Positions 17,765-27,897 of a DNA stretch of 64,000 nucleotides are shown one piece after another. Under the pieces are notes generated by a model, which saw only the letters and a list, made by a program, of their open reading frames with translations, was not told the DNA's origin and searched no databases. The stretch's first letter is position 1, and every line of letters begins with the position of its first letter. The stretch lies in NCBI RefSeq assembly GCF_006546625.1, contig NZ_VIAR01000003.1, forward strand, positions 124,001 through 188,000, in the 5' to 3' direction. This stretch comes from Haloflavibacter putidus. GTDB lineage: Bacteria > Bacteroidota > Bacteroidia > Flavobacteriales > Flavobacteriaceae. Made by a program: the position numbers and the translations under genes.

Positions 17765-20700
17765 CTATGCAATTTGTCTTGTTTCTTCCCACTCTTCATG
17801 AAAACTAATATCAATAAAAAAGGCCACGCTAATATCTAAGCCAAAAGCAACGCTTGCCCTGCAGTTGGTTGGGGAGTTATCATTAGATTTTTCTATGGCA
17901 CCTTTCGCTTCAATAACAATGGTTACACCAATAGCTCCGCCTAAAAGTTCGGCGTGGCCGCGAAACATCATTATGGCTGTAATTGCTACCGTATTTCCGG
18001 TATCTGCATTTACTTCTATACTGGTCATAAATTGAAGACTGGCATTACCTACTACCGGTAAACCAACTGCCAGTTGCGCACCAAAACCAAATTTCATCGC
18101 CACGGCCAGAGCCGGCGCAGTGTCTGCGGTAAGTTTAAGGTCTACATTTCCTATTGCATAAATAGTTGCCCCGCCAATACTCACGCACATTACTTGCAAG
18201 CCACCGTGGAAAATAAAAAACGCCCCAGCCGTAGGAAGTAAATCTTTTGGATTGCTGGTAACTTTAAGAGCTGCGTTAAAATTAAAACCAAGACGCATAC
18301 TTGCTTCTAATTTTAGCGGAACTTGGGGAGAGTTGTATAAATCTCCCATTGGAAATTGAATAAGACCAATTTCTTTTTTTGCCTCGTACTTATATTCCCA
18401 AATATTGGCGTTGTTGCTCATTGCGACTTGTAATCCTTTTTTAAGCGCATCTGCATAATCGTCTGAAGACAAATCTTTTAAAATTTCTAAAATCTGAATT
18501 ACCGGTTCAACGGCATCGCTAAATTTAATTTTTGGTGTTGGTAAGGCATCCACATCAGCAGAAATCACTCCGCCAAAATTGGCTTCTTTTCCTTTTTCAT
18601 TATTAAAGTTTCCTTGTACCGTCATCAAATCGTCAAACGGGCCTAAGCTTACTACCATCGCTAGGTTGTTTAACCTTCCGCGCCATTGATCTTCTAAATC
18701 TTCGGCAAAAGAATCTAGGTTATAATCTAATTTGCTTTCTCCTGCATCTGATTCATAATCAATTCTTATTTTAAAATGTTCTGTATCTATTAAATTGTAT
18801 TCCGTAAAGGGAATATCAAAATTCAAGGCTTTGTTTATTTCGTCTCCAACTCCTTTTTTAAGCAATTGGTAGCCTTGATCTATTAATTTTTCTTCATCTA
18901 CTTTCGGGATTATCTCCAAAAGCTCGTATACTTTTTTGGCTCCATCTGTCACGTCTTGTAATTGTTGAAAAAGAGCATCTACAGTGCCGTTTTCTAATTT
19001 TCCTTTTAGCAATTCTACGGTTTCGCCAAAATCATCTACAGCATCGCCAATATTGGGAAAAATCCCTTTTGAATTCAATAAACGATAGCCATCTGCTAAC
19101 AAGGGTGGGGTTTTGCTTAAAAGTTTGTTGATACCTTTTTGAAAAGAAGGCGTTAAGAAAAGTACTTTTTGTGTGTCTAAGTTTTGTAAGAAGCCGTAGT
19201 TGATAGTATCTAAGGCTATCGTCTGCCGCAATAATTCGGTAGGATTTGCAATTCGCTGTAAGTTTTGTAAATCGGCTTCATCTATTAGCTTACCTAAATC
19301 CCATTTTCCTTTACGGATTAGCGGAACAGACATCGCGGTGTCTAAAGGTGTTACCGTGCCGTCTTTTACGGTATGTTTTACCATTGTCCAGCTTCCTTCT
19401 TTTGGCAGAACTACCGAGCCGCGCGCTGCTACTATAAAAATGGGTTGTTCGTTTTCGTCTTTGGCGTTGTTTACATCTATACGGTTTATTTTCATGTATT
19501 GATCTGTCCCGGCAATTTTTATCGTACAGTTTACCGGTCCGCCAATAGAATTGTTTTGAAACTTGAGCAAACGTTCTAAAACCTCTGGGGTTAGTGCCGT
19601 GCCTGGGGGAGATAATTGCACAAAACCTTGTACACCTTTGGAGGCAACCAGATTTGTTGTAGTATTATCTTGGGTAGAATTTTGTCCTTCAATAACATCT
19701 TCTATGGCAATATCTGCATCAAAAGTTAAACCTTGCAAGATTACTTCTTTACTAGTTCCTTCGGTTTGCATCGTATCCTTATACTCTAGATTATTGTCTT
19801 CGCGAATATTACGAATGTTGTACAGACCGTGAACCAAACCTGCATGGTATTCGTATGGATTTGGCTCATTGTTTATCCCGAAATAAAATTTACCATCACT
19901 TTCTGCTTGCCAGCCACTATCTAACCTGGCAATATAACCGTTGCTTAAACGTAAAATAGTAATGGTGCGCACTACAAAAATTCCCCAAGGGTAAATAATA
20001 CTTTTTACTTGAACCACTTCTTGTGCGGTACGACCGGTAGCTACATTAAAAGTAGCCTGACTGGTTTCCGCGAAAGCGGCATTTTTATTATACCAGTCGC
20101 TAAAAATATTTGCGCCATAACCGCTTAGACCTATTTTGTTTAAAGGAACTCCAGGCCGAGCTACATCGTCTAAATTATTTGAAATTTCACCAAATTCGTT
20201 GTTGAATATTTTATGCACACTAGCACCCAAAGTACTGTAATTACCTTGTCTGCCGCCCATATCCTGAACATTTGCCAGCTGAATGGTCATGCCTTGAAAT
20301 AAGTCGCCTTCTGTTGCAAAAGAGCTGCCGGCAGTAAGTTCTAACTGTATGCCGCCCTTAATGTTTTCTTTAAACTTTGGCGCAACGTTTTTTATAGTGG
20401 GAGCTTTATCTTGTCCAGATCTTTTGTCTAAAACACTTAAACCCCACATGCCAAAAGGCAAATTGAAAGAAGCATAAGTAATAGCATCATCTTGATTTTT
20501 ATATACTTTTTCTAAATAATTAGACAAAGGGATAGGCGCCAAGGGAACAGCAGTTTTGCTGAGGTTACCAATATAGGTAGGAAAACCATCGTTGGGGAAA
20601 TAATTAAAACCTTGCCGCGGATCGTTAGCTTCATTGCTGGTAATAACTTGTTCGGAAAAATTAAATATTGGCTCCCAAGAAATTTGTGGCAACATAAAAG

Positions 20701-23161
20701 CCTGTGCATTTATACCTTGGGTAAGCATAGCCATCTTTTCCATCTTAAAAGGAAAATCCCAATCTTCTGCACTATTGGTATATGCCAAACGGGTAGATGA
20801 TTCGTATTTTTTATAGCTTATTCCAATTTGATTGGCATTGCTACTAACATCTAATAAAGAAAACCTATTTGCGCTATGTACATTTAGTGCAATCTCGCTT
20901 ATAAGACTACCAATATTGTTTGTTTTATCTTTTTCTGTTGCTTTAAATGGAAGTTGTTCTTTTGTTAAAGATCTTTCTTTGGCCAATAAAGGTTTTAAAA
21001 TTTTATGATGTTCAACGCGCAGTTTTTCTTCTTTAGATCTGCCGGTTTGCGTATCGCTTTCTTCTTCTGAAGCTGTGGCATCTTCTGCTTTGTTTGCTGT
21101 AGTAAAACCTGCGGTTCCAAACTGAAAATCGGTGGTTACTTCTTCTTCACTCCAAATGCTTTTGTTACTAATGGTAAAGTTTATGTCTGCTTTTCTATAA
21201 GCAGTTGTCTTTTTTTTCTGTTTGTTTTTAGTTGTGTTAGAAAAACTAGAAGCATAGGGATCTGGCAGGGTAGGTAAGTAGCTAAAAAGTCCGAAAATAC
21301 TAATAAGTTCTCCGGCGTTTACGGTTTGAAAATTTTCATCGTAAGTACCTTTAAAAAATACTCCCATTGGCGGACTGGTGGTTAATAGAGCATTTTGTAA
21401 AGCAAAGGCTATAGGTTTTATAACTTGATCTTTAGGGTTTGCATTAGGAAAATTGTCGTCTAGAATATCAAAATCAATTATAGAAAGTCCGCGTTTAGCT
21501 TCTTTTCCTATAAAATATAAAATACTTTTTTTGGTCTTAATAGCAACCGGTTCTGCATTAACCTTAACCGGCCGATCAATACTAAAGTCTAAATTGGCAA
21601 AAGTGGCAAGGTTTTCTTCTCCTTCCGTCTTAGCGATGATATACACGCCGGTCTCTTGATTATAGCTAATACCAAGTTTGGAGGCGAATGCCTTTGGGTC
21701 GTTTTTGTCTTTCCATAAGTTTACATTTTGCTGCAAACCTTGGCCATTACTTTTTTCGTCATACACTAACAAACCAACTTTGGGAGCAAAAAATATAAAA
21801 GGCTCTGTAAATAAAAGTTTTTCTTCCCTGTTTTTAATATTGGCTGTTAAGCCTTCTTTAGTTTCAAATAGCAAACCGCCGTTACTATCTGCTTCCAAAG
21901 GGTTTTGCAGGTCTATTGGGTTGCTAAATAAAGTCCAATAAGTTTTTTTTAAGGCAGCCTTTCCTTCAATATTCACCAAGCCGGCCTCACATTTTTTTAT
22001 ATTAAAGTGCTGTGATTTCGTTGTTATTGGAATGGTAATACTAGCTATTTGCTCTTTATAAGCTAGATCTTGCGAATGGTTATAAAACAGTTCGTATTCT
22101 GTATCGTAGAGTTTTGCATAAGCATCTGCAAGGCTTAAAATTTTACTTTGTTTATTTTTTAAGCTAAAGCTGAATTTTTTGGGAAGTTTGCTTTCGGTAT
22201 TTCTAGCATCTATACCAAAAATCGAATCGTTTGTGGCGGCAACTTCTTTTTGTTCTAAGTTTAAATTTACAGTAATGCTTGTGGTTTTGCTTACGGTAAT
22301 TTTATCGTTTTCTTGCTTGGTTGGCAATTTATCTAAAAAGACACTGCCTTTTTTTATCCGTAAAGCACAATAATGATCTTCTGGAGCAGTAGAACTTAAT
22401 AGTTTTGCACGTATCCATATTGTATTGCCGGCAAGTTCATAAAGCCGGGTTTGTTTAAAAAGCTTACCTACGATTTCTTTTTCAATTTCCGGGTTTTCCT
22501 GAATGCGTTTTATGCGTTTGTCTTTTAATGGGCGTCTTTTTTTTATGGGTTGGTTTTTCTTTTCTAAGTCTAGCTGCTTGGCTATTTTCTTATTTTTTTT
22601 AGCTTCCAAAACAGCTTTTTCTTGCAGTAAAAACGGTAAATCCTGCAAAATAATAGGAAGTCTAAAACGCCTGGTTTTAAACAGAAGAGCGGGCAAAGTT
22701 TGTCCTTCTATATAAAGAGAATTGAGTTTGGTAAAAATAGGATAATAGTCAAAAATCAAATCGGTTCCGTCTTGTAGTGTAAAAGGACCTTTGGTTTTTT
22801 CTATGCGCGCACCAGCATAAACCGGCACCATATTTTTTAGCAAAGCGGTTTGTTTGGCCTCCTTAAAATTTGTGGTCTTAAAAGCAGATTTGCGCACTTT
22901 TATATGTGCTGATTTTTTTCCTCTTAATGGTTTTACCTTTTTTAGAACTTTAGCAATGTTTTTTCTGTCTATAGACTCCGTTTTTGCCAAAGGCTCTTCC
23001 ACTAAATCAGAAGGAATATCGTTTAAAAGACTTTCTTGGCTAAGTAAAATTTCGGCTAGTGATTGCTGTAAATTTTCAGTACGTTTTCCCTTTTTACCGG
23101 TGTCTTTTTGCTGGTCGCCTTTAAGGTTGGCAAGTAGTTTATATAACTTATTTTTTTCCAT
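17765..23161 (-). CDS. giant hypothetical protein, about 1798 aa (first gene of the giant pair)
   Basis: I do not recognise a family. The start is set at ATG 23161 (MEKNKLYKLLANLKGD); an in-frame ATG at 23188 would add nine residues. There is no signal peptide. Residues 1 to about 240 are strongly basic and Lys-rich (KKRRPLKDKRIKRI). A long beta-rich middle follows. From about 1000 to 1180 there is a compact, motif-rich block (GLSGYGANIFSDWYNKNAAF, VATGRTAQEVVQVKSIIYPW, IARLDSGWQAESDGKFYFG) that looks like an ordered domain. The last 150 residues alternate hydrophobic and small residues with many glycines (KFGFGAQLAVGLPVVGNASL), like amphipathic beta-strands. The frame is intact over 5.4 kb. 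It precedes the 1365-aa gene by 42 bases. Confidence 0.85.
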   Translation of the reverse strand: MEKNKLYKLLANLKGDQQKDTGKKGKRTENLQQSLAEILLSQESLLNDIPSDLVEEPLAKTESIDRKNIAKVLKKVKPLRGKKSAHIKVRKSAFKTTNFKEAKQTALLKNMVPVYAGARIEKTKGPFTLQDGTDLIFDYYPIFTKLNSLYIEGQTLPALLFKTRRFRLPIILQDLPFLLQEKAVLEAKKNKKIAKQLDLEKKNQPIKKRRPLKDKRIKRIQENPEIEKEIVGKLFKQTRLYELAGNTIWIRAKLLSSTAPEDHYCALRIKKGSVFLDKLPTKQENDKITVSKTTSITVNLNLEQKEVAATNDSIFGIDARNTESKLPKKFSFSLKNKQSKILSLADAYAKLYDTEYELFYNHSQDLAYKEQIASITIPITTKSQHFNIKKCEAGLVNIEGKAALKKTYWTLFSNPIDLQNPLEADSNGGLLFETKEGLTANIKNREEKLLFTEPFIFFAPKVGLLVYDEKSNGQGLQQNVNLWKDKNDPKAFASKLGISYNQETGVYIIAKTEGEENLATFANLDFSIDRPVKVNAEPVAIKTKKSILYFIGKEAKRGLSIIDFDILDDNFPNANPKDQVIKPIAFALQNALLTTSPPMGVFFKGTYDENFQTVNAGELISIFGLFSYLPTLPDPYASSFSNTTKNKQKKKTTAYRKADINFTISNKSIWSEEEVTTDFQFGTAGFTTANKAEDATASEEESDTQTGRSKEEKLRVEHHKILKPLLAKERSLTKEQLPFKATEKDKTNNIGSLISEIALNVHSANRFSLLDVSSNANQIGISYKKYESSTRLAYTNSAEDWDFPFKMEKMAMLTQGINAQAFMLPQISWEPIFNFSEQVITSNEANDPRQGFNYFPNDGFPTYIGNLSKTAVPLAPIPLSNYLEKVYKNQDDAITYASFNLPFGMWGLSVLDKRSGQDKAPTIKNVAPKFKENIKGGIQLELTAGSSFATEGDLFQGMTIQLANVQDMGGRQGNYSTLGASVHKIFNNEFGEISNNLDDVARPGVPLNKIGLSGYGANIFSDWYNKNAAFAETSQATFNVATGRTAQEVVQVKSIIYPWGIFVVRTITILRLSNGYIARLDSGWQAESDGKFYFGINNEPNPYEYHAGLVHGLYNIRNIREDNNLEYKDTMQTEGTSKEVILQGLTFDADIAIEDVIEGQNSTQDNTTTNLVASKGVQGFVQLSPPGTALTPEVLERLLKFQNNSIGGPVNCTIKIAGTDQYMKINRIDVNNAKDENEQPIFIVAARGSVVLPKEGSWTMVKHTVKDGTVTPLDTAMSVPLIRKGKWDLGKLIDEADLQNLQRIANPTELLRQTIALDTINYGFLQNLDTQKVLFLTPSFQKGINKLLSKTPPLLADGYRLLNSKGIFPNIGDAVDDFGETVELLKGKLENGTVDALFQQLQDVTDGAKKVYELLEIIPKVDEEKLIDQGYQLLKKGVGDEINKALNFDIPFTEYNLIDTEHFKIRIDYESDAGESKLDYNLDSFAEDLEDQWRGRLNNLAMVVSLGPFDDLMTVQGNFNNEKGKEANFGGVISADVDALPTPKIKFSDAVEPVIQILEILKDLSSDDYADALKKGLQVAMSNNANIWEYKYEAKKEIGLIQFPMGDLYNSPQVPLKLEASMRLGFNFNAALKVTSNPKDLLPTAGAFFIFHGGLQVMCVSIGGATIYAIGNVDLKLTADTAPALAVAMKFGFGAQLAVGLPVVGNASLQFMTSIEVNADTGNTVAITAIMMFRGHAELLGGAIGVTIVIEAKGAIEKSNDNSPTNCRASVAFGLDISVAFFIDISFHEEWEETRQIA

Positions 23162-23269
23162 AATAATGCCGCATCTATTGGTATGCACAAGTTAGATAGT
23201 AAGAAGCTTTTCTAAAATAGCTACTGGTAGTCATTTTTATGTAATTCTTTAGGTCTTACGTTTTATTTT

Positions 23270-23303
23270 TTCCGTAAAGTAAACAGGATAATTGCTTTAC
23301 GGA
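23270..23303. promoter_or_regulatory. inverted pair of CTTTACGGAA forming a hairpin upstream of the giant genes
   Basis: TTCCGTAAAG (23270-23279) and CTTTACGGAA (23294-23303) are perfect inverted copies of the window's over-represented 10-mer, separated by 14 bases. They lie in the divergent gap between the giant operon (minus) and the GNAT gene (plus). They could be a protein-binding dyad or a hairpin; the divergent setting argues against a terminator. Confidence 0.5.
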
Positions 23304-23386
23304 AGCGACAAGTGCTGCCATAAAGCAAAAGCCTTCGTGAAGTATTTATAGGTATATTCGTCAAAAAAATAGAAGGAGTAACAATT

Positions 23387-23851
23387 ATGGCAGAAATGGT
23401 AAAAATTATTCCGTATCAAGACCAATACAAAGCAGATTTTAGGGCTATAAATTATGAATGGTTAGAGAAATATTTTGAGGTAACAGCCTTAGATAAAAAG
23501 TTTTTTGATAATCCCAGACAAGAGATAATAAATTGTGGCGGTTATATTTATTTGGCCGTATTTGACCAAAAAATAATTGGTTCTGTTGCTTTAGAACGCA
23601 TAAACAACAAGGAATTTACATTGGCAAAAATGGGCGTAAATAAAAATTACCAAGGCAAAAAAGTAGGGCAATTATTGCTGGAAAAAGCCTTAGAGAGAGC
23701 AAAAGAATTAAATTTAGACAGCCTTGTTTTATATACCAACCATAGTTTGGTTAGCGCTTTAAACCTCTACACCAAATACAAATTTAAATTTGTGCCGGTA
23801 AACAACGCCGCTTTTTCTCGCGCAACGGTAAAAATGCGATTAAAGTTTTAG
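23387..23851 (+). CDS. GNAT-family N-acetyltransferase
   Basis: A 154-residue acetyl-CoA-dependent acetyltransferase of unknown substrate. The acetyl-CoA-binding motif A is LAKMGVNKNYQGKKVGQLLLEKALERA, with the Q/R-x-x-G-x-G/A loop seen as YQGKKVG. Motif B (LVLYTNHSLVSALNLYTKYKF) follows. Length is typical of the fold. It is divergent from the giant operon, sharing an upstream gap of about 200 bases that contains the CTTTACGGAA hairpin. Confidence 0.85.
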   Translation: MAEMVKIIPYQDQYKADFRAINYEWLEKYFEVTALDKKFFDNPRQEIINCGGYIYLAVFDQKIIGSVALERINNKEFTLAKMGVNKNYQGKKVGQLLLEKALERAKELNLDSLVLYTNHSLVSALNLYTKYKFKFVPVNNAAFSRATVKMRLKF

Positions 23852-23874
23852 TAAAAAGAGAATTAAACCTTGAT

Positions 23875-24930
23875 TTATAGCTGTTTATCAAAACCTTCTT
23901 CTTTCCCATTCATAGGGTTTACATAAAGTTCTTGCACCAATATTAAAATGATAAGTACTAACGGAGTGGCAAAAATAACACCCCAAACACCTGAAAGTGC
24001 ACCAACAAAAACCTGAGCAAGAATAATTAATGCTGGCGGTATTTTAACCAGTTTTTGTTGTGCTTTTGGGGTAATTAGGCTACTTTCTATAAACTGCACT
24101 ACAAAATATAAAATTGCTACGGTTAGCGCCATGGTAGGACTTTGCGATAAACCTACCATAATAGCCGGAACGGCAGAAACAAGCGGACCAAAGTTTGGAA
24201 TAAAATTGAGCAAACCGGCCAAAATAGATAAGGTAAGCCATCTGGGCACATCCAGCAAGATTAAACCAATAGCGGTTAGTGCAAAAACACCAAACATGGC
24301 AATAAACTTTCCTGCCAGCCATTTGGTTAAACTAGATCCCAAATGTACCATAAGTTCTTTTGCAGAAGTTCGTTTTTTAGGAGGCACAAGTTGAAGAATC
24401 CCGTTGGCATAAATTCCGGGAGCAACGGTAAAGAAAATTCCCAATAAAATTAAAATGTAAATATTAATAATACCTCCCAAAGTTGCATCAAAAAAAGTAG
24501 ATAAAAAGCTAGAAAATTCTTCCGAAGATTTAATTGCTTCTGCCTGAACAATTATTTCTCTTCCCAGCGGACTTTTGTTTAAAAGTTGTTCCACATCTTC
24601 TACCATTTTCGGAAAAGACTGTTGTATTTCGGTAGCATCAGATACTACGGTAGAGCCCACCAAATAAAAAATTCCGCCAAATAATAAAAACGATACTAAG
24701 ACAGAAACCGTCAGCGAAATATGGGGTCTCCAGTTAAATTTTCGTTGCAAGAAAATACTAATTCCTCTAAAATAACAAGCTATAAGTGCGCCGGCCAAAA
24801 CCAATATGACCAAGTCAAAAGTGGCTTCAATTATTAAAAGAGCAGTGGCAATAAACGAAAATATTAAGCCAACAATCCACACTTTTTTGACAAAGCTATA
24901 CTCTCTTTCTTGGTTTTTTTCTTGCGACAT
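23875..24930 (-). CDS. AI-2E family transporter (PerM/TqsA-like)
   Basis: A 351-residue inner-membrane protein with about eight hydrophobic segments: two pairs at the N-terminus (WIVGLIFSFIATALLIIEA, LTVSVLVSFLLFGGIFYLVG) and the rest after residue 150. A hydrophilic loop (SDATEIQQSFPKMVEDVEQLL) separates them. The family signature region GLLNFIPNFGPLVSAVPAI is at about residues 240-258. Members move autoinducer-2 or other small solutes or Na+; the substrate cannot be read from sequence. It is convergent with the GNAT gene. Confidence 0.85.
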   Translation of the reverse strand: MSQEKNQEREYSFVKKVWIVGLIFSFIATALLIIEATFDLVILVLAGALIACYFRGISIFLQRKFNWRPHISLTVSVLVSFLLFGGIFYLVGSTVVSDATEIQQSFPKMVEDVEQLLNKSPLGREIIVQAEAIKSSEEFSSFLSTFFDATLGGIINIYILILLGIFFTVAPGIYANGILQLVPPKKRTSAKELMVHLGSSLTKWLAGKFIAMFGVFALTAIGLILLDVPRWLTLSILAGLLNFIPNFGPLVSAVPAIMVGLSQSPTMALTVAILYFVVQFIESSLITPKAQQKLVKIPPALIILAQVFVGALSGVWGVIFATPLVLIILILVQELYVNPMNGKEEGFDKQL

Positions 24931-25230
24931 TGATTTAAACTTAAGTTTGAAAGGTAAGAAGTTTTTTAAAAGGAAAATATAAAGAAAGCCTAAAAATCAA
25001 ACGAACTTTTAAAATAAACTGTTATTTTCTTTACGGAATTTTAAAGTGATTCTTAAAATATTATGAGCAAGTCTGCCCTTTCGGGGAAATAATAATAAAC
25101 GAAATTACTTTCAGAACCCAAATCTAAAATAATACTAAAAAAAGTATAAACTTGCTAAAAATACGTTAAGCTAAAAGGCATTTTAATGGGTTTTTTATAT
25201 TTTCCGTAGTAAACCAAAAACCAACTATTT
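24931..25230. other. divergent intergenic region
   Basis: A 300-base gap between the AI-2E gene (minus) and the P-type ATPase (plus), A+T-rich, with a CTTTACGGAA copy at 25029-25038. I see no gene, and no clear promoter box beyond general A+T richness. Confidence 0.4.
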
Positions 25231-27897
25231 GTGGAAAATTTTTACCGAGAAGAAGCTACCGATGTAGTCGAAAATTTTGGAGTAGATCCTGAAAAAGGTT
25301 GGAGCAAGGAAGAGGCTAAAAAAGCGCTAGAAGAACACGGTCGCAACAAATTAGAAGAACATAAAGGTAAAAGCATTTGGGAAATTATTTTGGCGCAAAT
25401 CAACAATCCCGTGGTTTATTTGTTGGTCGCGGCTACAATTTTGGCTTTTGCAATGGGCGATCTCGCCGAAGGAATCGCCATAACAGTAGTACTTTTAATC
25501 AACACCATTATTGGTTTTTGGATGGAATATCAGGCCCAACAATCCATGCAGGCCATAAAAGAAATAGATAAAGTAAAAGCAAATGTACTTCGGGAGGGGA
25601 AAGAAGAAGAAATAGATGCAGAAGAAGTGGTGCCGGGCGATATCTTAATGGTAAATGCAGGCGACTTAATTACCGCCGATGCCCGCGTAATAGAAGCTAC
25701 CGAATTTAAAGTAGATGAAGCTGCCCTTACGGGGGAATCGGTACCCGTCGATAAAAAACCGGAACTTATTCAGGAAGAAAAACAGGTAGCCGACCGCAAA
25801 AATATGGTTTATAAAGGTACGCCCGTTACCGGTGGAAAAGGAAAAGCCATTGCTGTTGCCACCGGAATGAATACCGAAATGGGCAGTATTTCTGCAATGG
25901 TGCAAGATCAGGAAGCCAGCCAAACTCCTCTGGATAAAAAATTGAATAAACTTACCAAAGTGCTTATTTATGTAATTCTTGGGCTGGCAGCAGCTTTTTT
26001 CGCTTTTGGTTACTTTGCGGGCAAAGAGGTGTATTTATTGGTACAAACCGCCATTGCCTGGGCTATTGCCGCCATTCCGGAAGGTTTGCCAATTGTGGCC
26101 AGTATTGCGCTCGCACGCGGAATGTTGCGTCTTTCCAGAAAAAATGTGCTTATAAAACGCTTGAGTGCGGTGGAAACCCTGGGCGAAACCACCGTAATTT
26201 TTACCGATAAAACCGGAACCCTTACCAAAAACGAACTTACTGTAAAAGCTTTTGCCGTTCCCGGCGATAAATACTGGAAGGTAAATTGGGACGACGACAA
26301 ACCAAAACTTCCCGATACCGAAAATGCAGAAAACCAGGATAATTTTAAAGCTTTATTTAAAATATGCGTTCTGGCCAACGATGCTTCTTTACAGGAAGAT
26401 GGTAACGATGCCAAAGGCGATCCGCTGGAAATTGCTTTACTGAATTTTACCAAAGCTTTCGACAAAGAAAAATTTCAGAAGCATAAAAAATTACAACGAA
26501 AATTACACGATCCGTTCGATTCCGATTCTATGGTAATGGGAGCGGTTTACGAAGTGGAAGACGGTTTTTATATGGCCGGAAAAGGTTCTGCAGATAAAAT
26601 TCTGGAACGCTCTAAAAAGATTTTGGTAAACGGCGAAATAAAAGAGCTTTCCGATGAAGATAAAAAAGAATGGCTCGAAAAAAACAATCAACTTTCCAAA
26701 GACGGTTTACGAGTCTTAGGCTTTGCTTATAAAGAGCCAAAAGAACTTCCGCAAGGCGATGCGAAAGAAGATTTTCTGTACGAACTGGTTTTTACCGGTT
26801 TGGTAGGCTTTATAGATCCGCCGCGTAAAGAAGTAGCCAACAGTATGGATATTACTAAAAACGCCGGAATAAAAGTTGTAATGGTTACCGGAGACCATCC
26901 TGGAACGGCGCAAAACGTGGCCAAAGAAGTGCATCTTGCCAATGAAGAAGATGAGCAGGAAAGCGTTGTACACGGAAAAGATATGGGCGAGGAATTAAAT
27001 AAAGAGGCCGAAAAAGTAGTGGCCACTAAAGTATTTTCGCGGGTAACGCCCGAACAAAAATTAAAACTCATCGAATTTTACCAAGAACAGGGCGAAATTG
27101 TGGGAATGACCGGCGATGGTGTAAACGACGCGCCCGCCTTAAAAAAAGCCGATATCGGCATCGCAATGGGAAAACGCGGCACGCAAGTAGCCCAAGAGGT
27201 TGCAGATGTAGTTTTAAAAGACGACGCCTTTCAGTCTATCGAACTGGCCATTGAGCAAGGTCGCATTATTTTCGGTAATATTAGAAAGTTTGTGGTGTAT
27301 CAACTTTCCTATCATTTAAGCGAGATTATCATTATCGCCTTAATGAGTTTTACGCTTTTTGTTTTACCAATTTTACCGCTGCAGTTATTGTTTCTCAACT
27401 TACTTTCCGATGTTTTTCCGGCGCTGGCGTTGGGAATTGGTCGTGGAAATTCCGGCGTGATGGATTTGCCGCCAAAAGACCCCGAAGAACCTATTATTAC
27501 CAAAAAGAACTGGACGCAAATCGCCGTTTACGGACTAATAATCGCGGCCAGTGTGAGTGGCGCTTATCTTTATGCACACTTTGTATGGGAAAGTCCCGAA
27601 GATATTACCAACAACATTGCCTTTTTTAGCTTGGCATTTTCGCAATTTCTGCACGTTTTTAATATGCGCGATGGCACCGAAGGCTTTTTCAATAACCAGG
27701 TTACGCGCAACAAATATGTTTGGATGGCCGTAGCTTTATGTTTTGTGACGGTAATTGTAAGCTATTTTATTCCCGGTCTAGCCGAAGTTTTCAACTTTCA
27801 AGATTTAGAAATGCGGGTTTGGGTGCTCATCGCAATAGCCAGTTTATTGCCTAGCGTTATTATTCAGCTGATTAAATTTATCAAGAAAGATTTTTAA
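25231..27897 (+). CDS. P2-type cation-transporting ATPase (calcium-pump-like)
   Basis: An 888-residue membrane pump. The start is GTG 25231. In order: N-terminal cation-ATPase domain (residues 1-75), actuator domain with LTGESVPVDK (about 165-175), ion-site helix M4 with AAIPEGLP, phosphorylation site TDKTGTLT, the nucleotide domain with KGSADKIL (the KGA-like motif), MVTGDHPGTAQ, and the hinge TGDGVNDAPALKKADIGIAMG. Six C-terminal membrane helices follow. The architecture is that of P2A/P2B Ca2+ or Na+/K+ ATPases. Ion choice (Ca2+, Mn2+ or Na+) cannot be settled here. Confidence 0.9.
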   Translation: MENFYREEATDVVENFGVDPEKGWSKEEAKKALEEHGRNKLEEHKGKSIWEIILAQINNPVVYLLVAATILAFAMGDLAEGIAITVVLLINTIIGFWMEYQAQQSMQAIKEIDKVKANVLREGKEEEIDAEEVVPGDILMVNAGDLITADARVIEATEFKVDEAALTGESVPVDKKPELIQEEKQVADRKNMVYKGTPVTGGKGKAIAVATGMNTEMGSISAMVQDQEASQTPLDKKLNKLTKVLIYVILGLAAAFFAFGYFAGKEVYLLVQTAIAWAIAAIPEGLPIVASIALARGMLRLSRKNVLIKRLSAVETLGETTVIFTDKTGTLTKNELTVKAFAVPGDKYWKVNWDDDKPKLPDTENAENQDNFKALFKICVLANDASLQEDGNDAKGDPLEIALLNFTKAFDKEKFQKHKKLQRKLHDPFDSDSMVMGAVYEVEDGFYMAGKGSADKILERSKKILVNGEIKELSDEDKKEWLEKNNQLSKDGLRVLGFAYKEPKELPQGDAKEDFLYELVFTGLVGFIDPPRKEVANSMDITKNAGIKVVMVTGDHPGTAQNVAKEVHLANEEDEQESVVHGKDMGEELNKEAEKVVATKVFSRVTPEQKLKLIEFYQEQGEIVGMTGDGVNDAPALKKADIGIAMGKRGTQVAQEVADVVLKDDAFQSIELAIEQGRIIFGNIRKFVVYQLSYHLSEIIIIALMSFTLFVLPILPLQLLFLNLLSDVFPALALGIGRGNSGVMDLPPKDPEEPIITKKNWTQIAVYGLIIAASVSGAYLYAHFVWESPEDITNNIAFFSLAFSQFLHVFNMRDGTEGFFNNQVTRNKYVWMAVALCFVTVIVSYFIPGLAEVFNFQDLEMRVWVLIAIASLLPSVIIQLIKFIKKDF

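Noticed and set aside
13625-23161. Giant genes as a contractile injection system or Tc-type toxin complex
   Set aside because: No sheath, tube, baseplate, spike or AAA+ genes are nearby, and neither protein shows Rhs/YD repeats or known toxin-complex motifs.
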